Notes: a model not told the origin generated them from the sequence alone. DNA of 64,000 nt from Chionoecetes opilio (GCA_016584305.1 JACEEZ010011885.1:1-64000), one strand, 5' to 3'; shown: positions 36,508 to 49,718, counted from the first letter of the stretch. Numbers and translations are program-made.

Positions 36508-37025
36508 AATAATAACAAAGTAACAAAAATACACAATACAAAATATAAAATACAAACAGTAGAAAATATGAAAACATGCAATAGCAAACTCCAATACTAT
36601 GCAATAAAGGGTACACCTGCAGAAGAAGGGGAGGGGAGACGATGATGAAGTAGGAGAAAGTTAAGCGAAGATAAAAAAAATGATATGAGACACTGGCTAA
36701 TAAAAGTCCAGAAGATAATATTTAAGTTTACTTTTAAATCATTTGAGAGAGGGAGTATTCTTAATAAGCTGAGGAAGAGAATTCCAGATCAAAGGTCCCA
36801 AGTACATAGTAGAGTGGCGGAAGAGGCTAAGACAATGGGATGGCAAGCAAAAGTGCTCTATGTCGTGTGGAGTATTGATGAGAGGGAAGAGAGACGTTAA
36901 TTTGATTCTTATACATACAATTTGCAATCGAAAGTTTAGTTATATTTTGAAGTTTAAGAATTTTAGTGTTTTTAAAAACAACTCAACAAGCGACAAAAAA
37001 AAAAAAAAAAACCAGCTACCTTAAT

Positions 37026-37149
<124 letters not shown>

Positions 37150-37373
37150 TATTTACACTTTCTTATTCTTTATTTTACCGTTGCCAATATATATTCAAAC
37201 GCTATTCAAACAAACACGAACATAACAATGCACAAGCTTTCCATTCCTCCTCTTCTTCCTGACCATGCAAACATTTCCACACAAATACTATTTACACACA
37301 TGCATATTAAAGAGAAATAAAATGCTTAAACAGCGACCGTCTTGCATGCAGGGAATTTGCTATATACACAAGG

Positions 37374-37549
<176 letters not shown>

Positions 37550-38126
37550 TTAACTCATCCGGTTACCTCCTATCCTAATACACTGATTCGCCTGATTACA
37601 TTACTACGCGAGACCTAATTGGCTATTCACTGACCACTACGAGGACTTTACGACGAACGATGAGCGTATGTCAGAGAAAAAAACATTACTTTTTATTTCC
37701 TTACGATACTGGAATTTCCATGGACGGAGGAAGAACACTTTGCATTGCGGTGTAAATTCAGTTGAATCACAGAGGTACAAAGCCTGAATATAGGACTTAT
37801 TAGCGGTCTATCCCTGGTTAGTATTCCTCTCTCTCCCACCTGTGTCCCTGCCTTTGTCCTTGGTGCAGGGTTAAGGGGTGGAGGGGGGGGATGTTTGTTC
37901 ACTATTACTAATATACGAGGGAGAATGAAAAACATTTATTTGAGCGGTGATGCAACGTATAGCTTATTTCCTACGTCCGACATTGATATTTTTCTATTTT
38001 GCTTTTGTGTTGATTGTGTTGCGTTTGCTTGCATTAAATTACTATGTCCATGTTACCCGTTATTTCGTATTGGTGCATGCTCTATCTATTCATTTTTCCC
38101 CTTATTATACTCCTTCAATTTCGTTT
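37550..38126. other. Unique spacer
   Basis: AT-rich sequence with a G-run near 37883. No gene recognised. Confidence 0.5.
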
Positions 38127-38730
38127 TAGACTTCCTCTACCCGTCTATTTCGCTTCAGCCCTTTTGCTACCCGCCTATTTTGATTTTTCCCCTTCTTCTA
38201 CCCGTCTATTTTATTTGTTCCACTTACTCTACCCGTCTATTTTCTGTTTCCCCTAACTCTATCCGTCTATTTTGTGTATCCCCTTACTCTATCCGTCTAT
38301 TTTCTGTTTCCCCTTACTCTACCCGTCTATTTTCTGTTTCCCCTTACTCTATCCGTCTATTTTCTGTTTCCCCTTACTCTACCCGTCTATTTTATGTATC
38401 CCCTTACTCTATCCGTCTATTTTCTGTTTCCCCTTACTCTACCCGTCTATTTTATGTTTCCCCTTACTCTACCCGTCTATTTTATGTTTCCCCTTACTCT
38501 ACCCGTCTATTTTATGTTTCCCCTTACTCTACCCGCCTATTTTGTTTGTTCCCCTTACTCTACCCGTCTATTTTGTTTTTCCCCTTACTCTACCCGTCTA
38601 TTTTGTTTCAGCCTTTTCTATACCGTCTTTTTTGTTTCAGCCTTTTCTCTACCGTCTTTTTTGTTTCAGACTTCCCTGTGCGTGTCTATATCGTTTCAGT
38701 GCTTTCTCTACCTGTTTATTTCGTTTCGGA
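38127..38730. repeat. 30-bp minisatellite
   Basis: About 19 copies of a 30-bp unit containing CTACCCGTCTATTTT and GTTTCCCCTTACT. Since 30 is a multiple of three and no plus-frame of the unit has a stop, all three plus frames look open (308, 169 and 164 codons); these are artefacts of the repeat. Unit variants (TCTGT, TATGT, TATGTATCC) alternate. Confidence 0.9.
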
Positions 38731-39462
38731 CATACCTATCAGGATCAGGAACAGGAAGCAGGACATAAAAAAAGTACATAACAGACATCACACGCAGAGA
38801 GGAAAGAGAAAAACGAACTAAAAATCACACCATAAAATAAGAGAAACAAGAAGCGACAACACGAGAACAATACGTGCATGCAAGCATTGTGTTGCCGGCA
38901 GCGTTTTGAAGCCGTACACTGCATAAGCTTTAAAGTGCCGGAAGCTTAATCATTTTTCGCTTTATTTGTGTGTGTGTGTGTGTGTGAAGGGCTCAGTAGG
39001 TCATCGGTCTCTATACGCTTTTAAGTCTCTCTTGGATACCTGACATTCTATCATACACCAGTGACCTGTTTTATAGTAAGTTTGGTCACCTGAATATGTA
39101 CCTTGGTTTATTTTAAGATAATATATAGTATAGATATCGTTGTTGTTGTTGTTGTTGTTTTTCTCTCTCTCTCATAACTAAACACATGAGTTATTGATAT
39201 AGAAGAACCAGTGCATGCTTTTTAATGTTTCTATTTTTTTCTTCATTAGACCCAGTTCTCTCGTATTTCTAATTAAGGATCTTTATTTTACCAGTTCTCT
39301 CGGATTTCTAATTAATTTAGGATCTTTATTTGACCATTTCAGCAATCCTACTGTTTTGCATGTTATCTTTTCTTCCATTCTGATCTCACTTTCACACGTA
39401 TTCCTTTATCAACATTTCATTATTTATGCATTACGAGTTAAGCATCATTTTATACCTCTGAA
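38731..39462. other. Unique AT-rich spacer
   Basis: Contains a short (TG)n at 38968-38985 and (GTT)n at 39139-39159. No gene recognised. Confidence 0.5.
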
Positions 39463-39642
<180 letters not shown>

Positions 39643-39866
39643 GGCCTATTTTGCAACACCAGGTTAAATGTTTGAAAAGATTAATGTGGGTGACACTTTA
39701 TTAAATCTGTACTTAACTCTAACCGGGCTTACCTCCGCCACGGGTGTTTAAAACGACGTACTTAAATGTGCGCCGTCCTACTGCGTGTTAAATGTGTTGG
39801 GGAGGTGTGTGGGGGGAGGTTGTGGTGATGATGGTGGTGGGGGTGCGAAGGGCAGGGAGGGAGTTT
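39643..39866. repeat. Dispersed repeat, also at 48.65, 53.24 and 57.90 kb
   Basis: From TTGCAACACCAGG onward this matches the block right of the GT tract in each 4.6-kb unit, then diverges after GGGCAGGGAGGGAG. In all four places it follows a GT microsatellite, so the microsatellite is probably part of, or the target of, the element. Confidence 0.75.
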
Positions 39867-40295
39867 GGCAAAAACAAAAGACTAATTAAAGCAGACACAT
39901 CACACTTTCTTCCTCGTCTTATATGATCTTTTTTCTATTTTCTTTTCGTCCATTTTTCACAACGTCTTCTCCTCACGCCCCCACCCCCTCCCACCCCGCC
40001 CATAAAAAGCCTGCCACGCGCCGCCCATCTCCCTCCCGCAGGACATCTATCGCCAGAATTACACCGAAAAAATCTCATTTGCCCGGGCGATTAAGTTGAT
40101 TTATAAAATACATAAGAGAAATTTAAATGAGATGGAAAATAAGTTGAAAAATATATGACAGGAGGAGGGGAAGAAGAGGAAGAAGAGGAGGATGAGGAAG
40201 AATGCAAAGGAGTACAATGGAAGAAAAGAGACTCCTATACTGGGCCAAACGAGGCTGTCTGTGTGAAGAGGAAGATGAGGAGCAGCCATATCAAC

Positions 40296-40296
<1 letters not shown>
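39867..40296. other. Spacer with weak exon-like stretch
   Basis: A pyrimidine-rich run ends in CTCCCGCAG at about 40033-40041 and is followed by a frame open to 40156 beginning DIYRQNYTEKISFARAIK. No homology recognised. The rest is GA-rich. Confidence 0.25.

Positions 40297-40350
<54 letters not shown>
40297..40350. repeat. (AAT)n microsatellite
   Basis: About 18 TAA/AAT triplets; it yields poly-Asn and poly-Ile spurious frames. Confidence 0.95.
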
Positions 40351-40792
40351 TAGATAAAGAAAACGAAGAAGAAAAAAAATAACAACAAAGCCAATACAGA
40401 CACCGGTGTGGGTAACATAACTGTCCGTGCTTCGTCCATGCACGCAGTCGCTGCCGTGCCTGTAGGAAGTCTAGGTAGAGCCTTGACACTTTTACAGGTG
40501 ACGCCACATGTTGAACCTGCAAGTAGTAGTAGCAGTAGTATGTCCACCATTCTGATTTACTATCCATTCATCTAAATATTCACCAATACATCCTTGACTC
40601 ACCTTGCAATACTGTCAGAGGCCGTGAGTGATGCGCTGAAAGTGGGTTCATCTAGGTGATTGTTACGGGCGACGAGCGACTCCTGACCCTTTTCCTTCTT
40701 GACCGGCAAAAGTTGCAACAAGCGGGGCAACGCGAGACAGAAAGGTGGAGAAGGAGGAGGGGGATGAAGTTTATATAGAGTCCACTAGCAAT
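40351..40792. other. Unique spacer left of second RTE-like LINE
   Basis: No gene or repeat recognised. Confidence 0.5.
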
Positions 40793-41972
40793 TGGGTCCA
40801 ATTGGGCAGCTTCAAACCAATAAATGACAAGCTGTGGATGCCGATCCTCCCATTGACGAAACGGCACCCTCTCTTGACGAAGGCAGAGAGGGTGTAGCAA
40901 AGTTGAGGGGTGGAAAGGCAGCTGGTGTTTGTAATTATCAGTGCGAAGCTGCTCAAAGCTGGGAGTGAGGCCATGATCCGCGGGTTGCATGCTGTCCTGA
41001 CTGCCATGTGGCAATCAGGTACCATTCTTCCTGACTGGAAAAGAGGGCTGGTGGTCCCTATCTGGAAAGGGAAAGGGGACCGTCAGGACTGCAACAATTA
41101 CCGCGGTATTGCACTGCTCAGCGTGCCAGGCAAGGTCCATCTATTGCTGACACGGATCCGCAGTCATCTGCTGATGCATCAGAGACCTCAGCAGTCTAGG
41201 TTCACACCTGGTTAGTCAACAACGGACCGTATCCTAGCGCTCCGTGTCCTGGTGGAACGCCGACGTGAGTTTCGACAGGGGATGCTTGCAGCCGATGTTA
41301 ATTTCAAGAAAGCGTTTGACTCAGTGCATCGTGAGTCACTCTGGGATCTTCTACGACTTCGCGGGATTCCTGCAAGGACTATTGGTTTGATGAGTGGCCT
41401 GTACTCTGGGACTGAGAGTGCTGTGAAGTGTGGGGCAGGTGTATCCAGCTTATTTCCTGTGAATACAGGAGTGAGGCAAAGGTGCGTCTTTGCCCCATCA
41501 CTTTTCAACACTTGTATGGACTGGGTATTGGGCAAAGTTGTAGATCAAAGTGATTGTTGAGTATCCCTCCGCAATACCAAGATCACTGATCTTGTTTTTG
41601 CCGATGATGCAGTAATCTTTGCCGAGACGCTGGAGGTCCTGGTGATGGCTCTCGAGGAGCTGCACGAGGAGGCAAAGCCTTTGGGACTTGAGGTCTCCTG
41701 GTTTAAGACCAAAGCCTAGGTGTTTGGCGGCTTACTAGATGAAACAATACAGTCTGTTCATGCGTGCGGTGAGGACATTGAAATCTTGGAAAGTTTTACA
41801 TACCTTGGTAGCGCAGTCCATAATGACGGCGGGTCACGTTAAAAATTCTTACGGCGGATTGGCATAGCCCATGGTGTTATGGGCTCGCTCAGCACGAGTA
41901 TTTAGCGTTGTCGGTAATTGTGCAGAAGGACAAGGATCCGGATCTTCAAGTCGCTTGTGATCCCTGTCTTAC

Positions 41973-42485
41973 CGTGACCACCGAGAGAGAAGGCCTGATG
42001 AATTGCCCGTGACGTCACACCATCTAGATCTCACCGCTCCGCTCCCCGTACAAGTTTACCTACCTAATATCATGTTTATCAATATAAAAGATATACAGTT
42101 ATCTTCGGAAATGTTTGTTCTATAATATTATCAAATAAAAAACCGTAAAACACACAAAAGAAATGCCATATGAGACTTTCAAGAAATATGCATTAACTTA
42201 AACTCTTCACCATTTAATATTTTGCGAGAAAACTTTTTACATGGAGAATATCAATAGAAGCGGAATTTAATTAGCTTTCCATTGATATATGTCGTTTAGT
42301 GATAAATTAATTAGCAGCATGCATACATTAGCGTTAACTAAATATAAAAAATCATGAAATCGAGTAATTTCCTACCTAATATATGTTTATCAGTATAAAA
42401 TATATACTGTTATCTTCGGAAATGTTTGTTATATAATATTATCAAATAAAAAACCGTAAAACACACTAAAGAAATGCCATTATGA
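41973..42485 (+). repeat. Left terminal inverted repeat of the MULE
   Basis: Matches the reverse complement of 45285-45823 over most of its length. It is itself composed of two tandem subrepeats (from about 42060 and about 42372), each starting CTACCTAATAT. Confidence 0.85.
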
Positions 42486-42895
42486 GACTTTTAAGAAATA
42501 TGCATGAACTCTTCGCTATTTAATATTTTGCAAAAAAACTTTTTACATGGAGAATATCAATAGAAGTGGAATTTCATTAGCTTTCCATTGATATATTTTG
42601 TTTTCTGATAAATGAATTAAAACCATGCATAGATTAGCGTTAACTAAATAAATAACCTCATCAATCGGGAAAAACTACCCGCTTTCATGATGTTATTTAT
42701 TTAGTTAACGTTAATTTATGCATAGTTCTAATTCATTTATCAGAAAAGGAAATATATCAATGGAAAGCTAATTAAATTCCGCTTCTATTGATATTCTCCA
42801 TGTAAAAAGTTTTTGCGCAAAATATTAAATGGCGAAGAGTTTAAGTTCATGCATATTTCTTGAAAGTCTCATAATGGTATTTCTTTGGTGTGCAG
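42370..42895. repeat. Internal palindrome next to the left terminus
   Basis: The second subrepeat (42370-42655) is followed by its own inverted copy (about 42697-42895), with the turn around CGGGAAAAACTACCCG. At 42896-42998 follow about six copies of a ~16-bp GAAAATTCCACCCA unit. Confidence 0.8.
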
Positions 42896-43170
42896 AAAAT
42901 TCCACCCAAGAAAATTCCACCAACGAAAATTCCACCCAGAAAATTCCACCCAAGAAAATTTCACCCATGTAAATTTCCACCCAAGAAAGTTCCACCCACA
43001 AATGATAAATGGTAATAATGCATACAACATGTTTTAAAAACTTTCATTTTATTGCTTTACTTTCCAGACAACCAAAATGGTCCCAGGGTTAAAAACCAGG
43101 TTAAAAACGAGGTTTAAAAATTAAGGCAGACATAAACTACTTTTTAATTGTATTTTATTTAAAGCTTAGT

Positions 43171-44603
43171 TTAATGAAGATTATGTGCAACGCCTTTCAG
43201 AAACTCCATGATGTCTCCACGATAGTTTTCCACGAGGGTTTTCAGTCTTTTGTTTATAGTCTTGTATTTTTTTCGTTTTTGACTCTCATCTCCTCTTCGG
43301 ACGTGCAATAATTTTGTTTGTGTGAGGGCTTCTTTTTGTAGTGCATCACAAAGCTTCCACATATTCGGGTGCATACTTGTTATAGACGCTCTTAGTGCAC
43401 TGTGAAAACCTTCTACAGCATTATTAGTTCTAGGTTGGTCATTCAGAGTACGCTCTCGTACGTTCCACACTTCAATTGGGAAAAGAGGTTCTACTCTTCT
43501 TCGTCATTCGCCCCTTCCCCGTTGAATACCAATGTAGGCGCCTTCAGAGTATGTAATGAATTCAGCTGGTATAACTTCATCATCAGACAGAAGCTCGAAT
43601 GCATCAACAACGTCCTCGAGCGGTAGAAATGCCAAGCCACTAAAGCATTTTATTTTAAGAGCAAGAGAAGGGTCATTGTTGTACTGCTCTTTTTTACCAA
43701 TTTGACATATCTTCCGCCAACAGGATTGACCAAAATGAAACAAACAACCAGAAACTACAGCACTGTGAAAAACCGTTGTGAAAGCAGTGTGTACAGCTAT
43801 CTCAAAATCCATGATGCACTGAACTGGTCGACTATTTGGACGTAAGTTAAAAATAGCCGAAAAAAAGTCTTCGATAGGTAGCTTCTTTTTTATTAGTTAG
43901 AATAAAACACACACATGAAATATTAGGCAAACACACGTGGGAGACATGAATCATTAATAATAGCATGAACCGTAAAAAGCTGGGTCCAAAGGTTTGGTGC
44001 TGCTTTGAATGTTCCATCACAAGCCCATGAGTTACTTGTTGCTAATTCATCCAAGCCAGAATCTGTTGCAAATATTAGTATTCGATGCACGTCATCAATG
44101 CCACTATCAAACGCCAAGAAACTGGAACCATCAGCAAGATATTTAAATGAATCAGGGATTTCATATCCAGTGCGACATGCTGGAAGTGCAGGATATCCTA
44201 AAGCAGTCCGTCGCCAGTTTTGAATAGTCCTAGAAAGCGTGTTAATATTTTGCAGTTGCGATCTAGCTTCTTCCTGAAGTGGTTGTGTAGCACCTGCTAT
44301 TAATTCTCTTGTTGATGTTGCACAACCCGCATGCACTGCATCGCGCATCGAATTTACTGCAATCCGTGCTTCTACTTTAGCACATGAAGCCGGATGAGTA
44401 TGACTTCCTGAACGAAACACTGAGACGGGCTCGTCACAGTTGTAAGGTGTGTGAATACGGGCCTTGCAGCCTGTATAAAATAGTTCACATCTCCAGTAAG
44501 TTTTTGTTTTGGTGGGATTGTCTTGATGCTTCTCATAGACGTAGTTTTCTTCATCACACAGTTTTCTTTTTCCTTTTTCACTTTTAATAAATGTCAGTGC
44601 CAT
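43171..44603 (-). pseudogene. MULE transposase with N-terminal FLYWCH zinc finger (broken)
   Basis: From ATG at 44603 the first 226 codons are intact to about 43926. FLYWCH-type residues (YWRCELFYTGCKARIHT, then HTHP) occupy about residues 35-80. WACDGTFKAAPNLWTQLFTV (about residue 195) is the start of the MULE DDE domain with its first aspartate. About 25 extra bases with stops disrupt the frame near 43890-43920, and a T-run near 43862 adds a shift. The second catalytic region reads MDFEIAV at 43812 and SGCLFHFGQS at about 43745. A single TGA near 43504 separates it from FPIEVWNVRERTL and PRTNNAVEGFH (43470-43400). Order and spacing fit arthropod MULE transposases. Inactive as read. Confidence 0.85.
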
Positions 44604-44778
44604 GGTATATGGTATAAATGGGCACGTTTTAATGTAATGGAGAGTAGGGAGAAACTGAAGTAGTAGCCTACTATACCTTCAGAGGAAGCTTCTGCTTCGA
44701 AGCTTTGAATGTCATACTCACAAGCGTTTATAGTTTCCGGTACTAATTTCACAATCCAAAACTTCGGTACACCTAAAA

Positions 44779-44788
44779 GAGCGCGCGC

Positions 44789-44849
<61 letters not shown>

Positions 44850-44871
44850 CACGCACACGCACACACACACA
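44779..44871. repeat. (GC)n / (GCAC)n / (CA)n microsatellite in MULE
   Basis: GCGCGC, then about 16 GCAC units, then CA. It meets a CA/TG palindrome around CTAGGGGAG. Confidence 0.95.
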
Positions 44872-44895
44872 CTAGGGGAGTGTGTGTGTGTGTTT

Positions 44896-45191
44896 AGGGG
44901 AGGCGTGGCCGAGTGGTTAAGAGCTCTGGGTTCTGTGCTAGGAGACCCTGTTTCGATCCCAGCTCGCTCCCACTAAGGTCTCGCTGGTGACTTAAAAGCA
45001 CCCTCAATCCCCTATGTCTGCTCGTGTACTGTGCATCTAGTAATGGCCTTGTGCCTGTGGACACAGTGAGCTTACATGGCCTGCCTGTTAAAATATAAAA
45101 ATGGGTAGGTGTCACTATAAGCTCCGCTCACTGACAGGCTGCGACCCACAGATATCGTAGATACATATAGCCTACGAGCAATAAAGGGGAT

Positions 45192-45235
<44 letters not shown>
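44896..45235 (+). mobile_element. tRNA-headed SINE with poly-A tail
   Basis: The head has a pol III A box TGGCCGAGTGG (44906-44916) and B box GTTTCGATCCC (44950-44960), in a leucine/serine-type tRNA-like fold with GGGAG...CTCCC ends. A ~230-bp body follows, then 39 A residues (45197-45235). It lies inside the MULE, so it is the youngest layer of this nest. Isotype of the parental tRNA is unclear. Confidence 0.85.
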
Positions 45236-45237
<2 letters not shown>

Positions 45238-45284
45238 ACACACAAAAGCAAGTACACCTTCTATACTAATTTCACGCATTGTGG

Positions 45285-45823
45285 GTGGAACTTTCTTGGG
45301 TGGAATTTTCATGGAACCCATTTCTTTACTGTGTTTTGCGGCTTTTTATTTGATAATATTATAGAACAAACATTTCCGAAGATAACAGTATATATTTTAT
45401 ACTGATAAACATATATTAGATAGGAAATTACCCGATATCATGATTTTTAATATTTAGTTAACGCTAATTTATGCATGCTGCTAATTCATTTATCACTAAA
45501 CGAAATATATCAATGGAAAGCTAATTAAATTCCGCTTCTATTGATATTCTCCATGTAAAAAGTTTTCTCGCAAAATATTAAATGGTGAAGAGTTTAAGTT
45601 AATGCATATTTCTTTAAAGTCTCATAATGGCATTTCTTTTGTGTGTTTTACGGCATTTTATTTGATAATATTATAGAACAAACATTTCCGAAGATAACAG
45701 TATATCTTTTATACTGATAAACATTATATTAGGTAGGTAAAATTGTACGGGGAGCGGAGCGGTGAGATCTAGATGGTGTGACGTCACGGGCAATTCATCA
45801 GGCCTTCTCTCTAGGTGGCCACG
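45285..45823 (-). repeat. Right terminal inverted repeat of the MULE
   Basis: Inverse of the left terminus, including the segment TGACGTCACGGGCAATTC near 45779 and two tandem subrepeats. Confidence 0.85.
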
Positions 45824-46175
45824 GTCTTATTCTATGGATGTGAGACATGAACACTAAATAGCGACTTGAAGAGGCGAATCGATGCCTTTGGTAATAAGTG
45901 TCTTCGCAGAATCATGGGGTATCACTGGGATGATTACGTGTCAAATCAGCGATTGCACCGTGAGACTGAATAGAAGCCTTCGAAGTTTTCGATGCATGCA
46001 TCGAGCTCATAGGCTTGTGGCTGGTGCAAGTTGATATTTCCTGTCGAGAGTTGCTTGGTATGGGAAGGGAGCCTGCATGGGGACTTGCGCGTGGTGATCC
46101 CCGGGAATGGCGTCGTAGAGTGAGCAAGGCGACGCGCTCCCCGGTGTATTCCCCCAATGTTTGATTGATTGATTG

Positions 46176-46704
<529 letters not shown>

Positions 46705-46915
46705 AAAAGATTAATATGACAAGATAAAACTAAAATAACATAACCACAAAATTGCATAAGAAAACTAAAAAATAGTCATGGCTGTGGTAGAATGCCTGTG
46801 ACTCACTAAACCGTGATGACTTTATTACAACGCTTTATATTTTTCTCTTTCTTTCCCATGCTTTTCCACGAACCATGACCTTCATTTATCTGCATACGCG
46901 CTCTTCACTTCTACC

Positions 46916-46994
46916 TCTCTCTTTTCCTTCTCCTTCTCCTCCTTTTCGTTCCTTCTCCTCCTCCTTTTCGTTCCTCCTCCTCGTTCCTCCTCGT

Positions 46995-47056
<62 letters not shown>

Positions 47057-47190
47057 TTCCTCTCCTCTTCCTCTTCCTCTTCCTCTTCCTCTCCTCTCCT
47101 CTTCCTCTTCCTCTTCCTCTTCCTCTTCCTCTTCCTCTTCCTCCTCTTCTTCCTCTTCTTCCTCTTCCTCCTCCTCTTCCTCCTCCTCCC
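46916..47190. repeat. TCC-based hexamer repeats
   Basis: CGTCCT hexamers (about 46980-47055) passing into CTTCCT hexamers and TCC-rich sequence. Open frames here are poly-Ser and Arg/Lys artefacts. Confidence 0.9.
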
Positions 47191-47323
47191 CCCTCGCCCT
47201 GTCCTCACCTCATATCCCCAACCACTTAATATTAATACAAACACAAGGTTAGAAAGAACGGACCCCACGTAACAGGCGCGAGACTTACCAGGGAAGATTA
47301 ACGCCTGGATTACGGCCTGACAC

Positions 47324-47326
<3 letters not shown>

Positions 47327-47411
<85 letters not shown>
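47327..47411. repeat. (GA)n microsatellite
   Basis: A pure GA run; together with the (TC)n tract at 47625 it is an inverted pair 213 bp apart. Confidence 0.95.
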
Positions 47412-47414
<3 letters not shown>

Positions 47415-47624
47415 AGTATACCCAGCCTCAATAAAGTGTATTGATATGTTATTCTTCCTCACGCCCATAAAGCCAAGCACACACCAATATTTTTTTTCTC
47501 TGTTCTCTCTTTCACTTCCCCTGGCCACAAGTTGAAATTCACGTAATTGGCTTTCTTTATACGCCAAACCTTTTGAAAAACAGGTAAATATGATCGAGTT
47601 AGAATTTCTATACAATATTTACCG

Positions 47625-47732
<108 letters not shown>

Positions 47733-47807
47733 TACTGTACCTATATATTTTATTCATTTCTATTCCCAACATGCGTGGATAAGTATGAAAAAAGATGGAC
47801 TGCAATT

Positions 47808-48489
<682 letters not shown>

Positions 48490-48504
48490 AGTACAAAAGA
48501 TCGT

Positions 48505-48617
48505 GTCAGAGGTGGGATTCGAACCCACGCCCTCAGAGAGGACCAGAATGCCCGCCTCCCTTATCGGGGGAGAAGTTACCTTGAGTCTGGCGCCTTAGAC
48601 CGCTCGGCCACCCTGAC
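48505..48617 (-). tRNA. tRNA-Leu(CAA) with intron, unit 1
   Basis: The acceptor stem GTCAGGG/CTCTGAC pairs with one G-T. A box is GTGGCCGAGCGG. The anticodon stem CCAGA pairs with TCTGG and the loop begins CTCAAG, giving anticodon CAA. An intron of about 31-32 nt follows the base after the anticodon, as is usual for this isotype. A long variable arm is present and the T arm GTGGG-TTCGAAT-CCCAC is perfect. A TTTT pol III terminator lies 8-11 nt after the 3' end and TATATA lies just upstream. It looks functional. Confidence 0.88.
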
Positions 48618-48647
48618 TATATATGACCCTGTGTGTGTGTGTGTGTT

Positions 48648-49080
48648 GCCCTACTTTGCAACACCAGGTTAAATGTTTGAAAAGATTAATGTGCGTGACA
48701 CTTTATTAAATCTGTACTTACTCTAACCGGGCTTACCTCAGCCACGGGGTGTTTAAAACGGCGTACTTAAATGTGCGCCGTCCTACTGCGTGTTAAATGT
48801 GTTGGGGAGGTGAGGGGGGGAGGTTGTGGTGATGATGGTGGTGGGTGTGCGGAGGGCAGGGAGGGAGTGGCGGGGAAGTAGGTAGGGAATGGGTTGGATG
48901 GTGGTAGTGGTAAGGGGGCGAAATGGAGTGGTGGGGATGTAGGAGGGAGTGCTGGAGGGGGGGAATAGATGACTGGTGTGGTGGGGTGTGGGGTGAGGTG
49001 GGGGTGTTGAGAGGGTGGGAAGAGTAGCACTGTGTGTCTAATGAGTGTGATGTTAAGTTATAGTGTTGTGAAAGGGATTG
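48648..49080. repeat. Dispersed repeat plus G-rich block, unit 1
   Basis: The first ~220 bp match 39643-39866. The remainder is GTGGGG-rich and gives proline-rich spurious minus frames. Copies are at 53244-53680 and 57900-58310. Confidence 0.7.
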
Positions 49081-49410
49081 TGTGTATGTATCTGTTGTCT
49101 GTGTGTGTGTGCGTGTGTGGGTATTAGTGGACCAGAGTCAAATAGTAAAAACCCTATTTTCTCCCTTCCAATTTCCACCTCCTACATCACCACCATCACC
49201 ATTGCATCAGTGGAAGCGATAGTCGAGTGGTTAGCGTCTGGAAGTGGCGAGCTCGGCGGTGTCTCAAGTTCGAATCCCGCCAAGTGCCAAAATCTTTCGG
49301 CAACTGCCGAATGGCCTAATATAAGGACACTCACATGCTGCCCATAAACTCTACCTTCGACTGCGAGTGCATCGGGACACAGGGGGGCAGGGCAGATTGA
49401 GCCTCTAGCC

Positions 49411-49718
49411 CAGTGGTTCCCAACCTTTTTTCTGTCGTTTCCCCCTTCAACCAGTTCAACCATCCGGATTTCCCCCTTCATATGAAAAAAAGTTGCCAAA
49501 ACACAAAATTTGCTTGCTTAATAACACAAGTATATAGACACTATCTTCTACAGTATATCTATATATACGTGAAGAAAAGTCAATAGCCGTATTCTAAGAA
49601 ACTTTTTTTTCTGTCGACTAAATGCTAGTAATTTAGATGTCCCTCAGGATAAATTTCCCCCTTAGAATCCTGAAATTTCACCCCAAGGTGGAAATTTCCC
49701 CCAGGTTGGGAAATACTG
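49411..49718. mobile_element. hAT-type MITE, unit 1
   Basis: 308 bp with termini CAGTGGTTCCCAACC and GGTTGGGAAATACTG, flanked by the exact 8-bp duplication CTCTAGCC (49403-49410, 49719-49726). Terminal sequence and duplication length are typical of the hAT superfamily. It is non-coding. Confidence 0.92.

Larger units (their letters stand above)
41973..45823 (-). mobile_element. Mutator-like element (MULE) with long inverted termini
   Basis: A 3.85-kb DNA transposon inserted in the second RTE-like LINE, flanked by imperfect 7-bp repeats GTCTTAC (41966-41972) and GTCTTAT (45824-45830); the uninterrupted LINE copy has this site once. The ends are CGTGRCCACC followed by inverted repeats of about 0.5 kb. 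Inside are the remains of a FLYWCH plus MULE transposase gene on the minus strand, a GCAC microsatellite and a SINE. The target duplication is slightly short for a MULE (usually 8-10 bp), perhaps through decay. Confidence 0.85.
40793..46175 (+). mobile_element. Second RTE-like LINE, interrupted by a MULE
   Basis: The parts 40793-41972 and 45824-46175 match the element at 34621-36507 at high identity but with many stops and indels. It is 5'-truncated deeper than the first copy and ends in the same TTGATTGATTGATTG tail. Motifs A (VNFKKAFDSVH, about 41300), B and C (FADDAVIF, about 41597) are visible. Near 45970-46015 a stretch corresponding to about 36205-36350 is missing and replaced by about 35 unrelated bases around GATGCATGCATC, an internal deletion with filler. 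Confidence 0.85.

Noticed and set aside
37895..38821. 308-codon open frame
   Set aside because: All three plus frames are open because a 30-bp tandem repeat without stops is a multiple of three; the protein is a 10-residue repeat artefact.
40101..40550. 149-codon minus-strand frame with hydrophobic run
   Set aside because: The hydrophobic part is poly-Ile from (AAT)n and poly-Phe from GAA repeats, not a membrane protein.
46875..47325. Poly-Ser and Arg/Lys/Glu-rich frames
   Set aside because: Products of TCC-based hexamer repeats, with no coding signature outside them.
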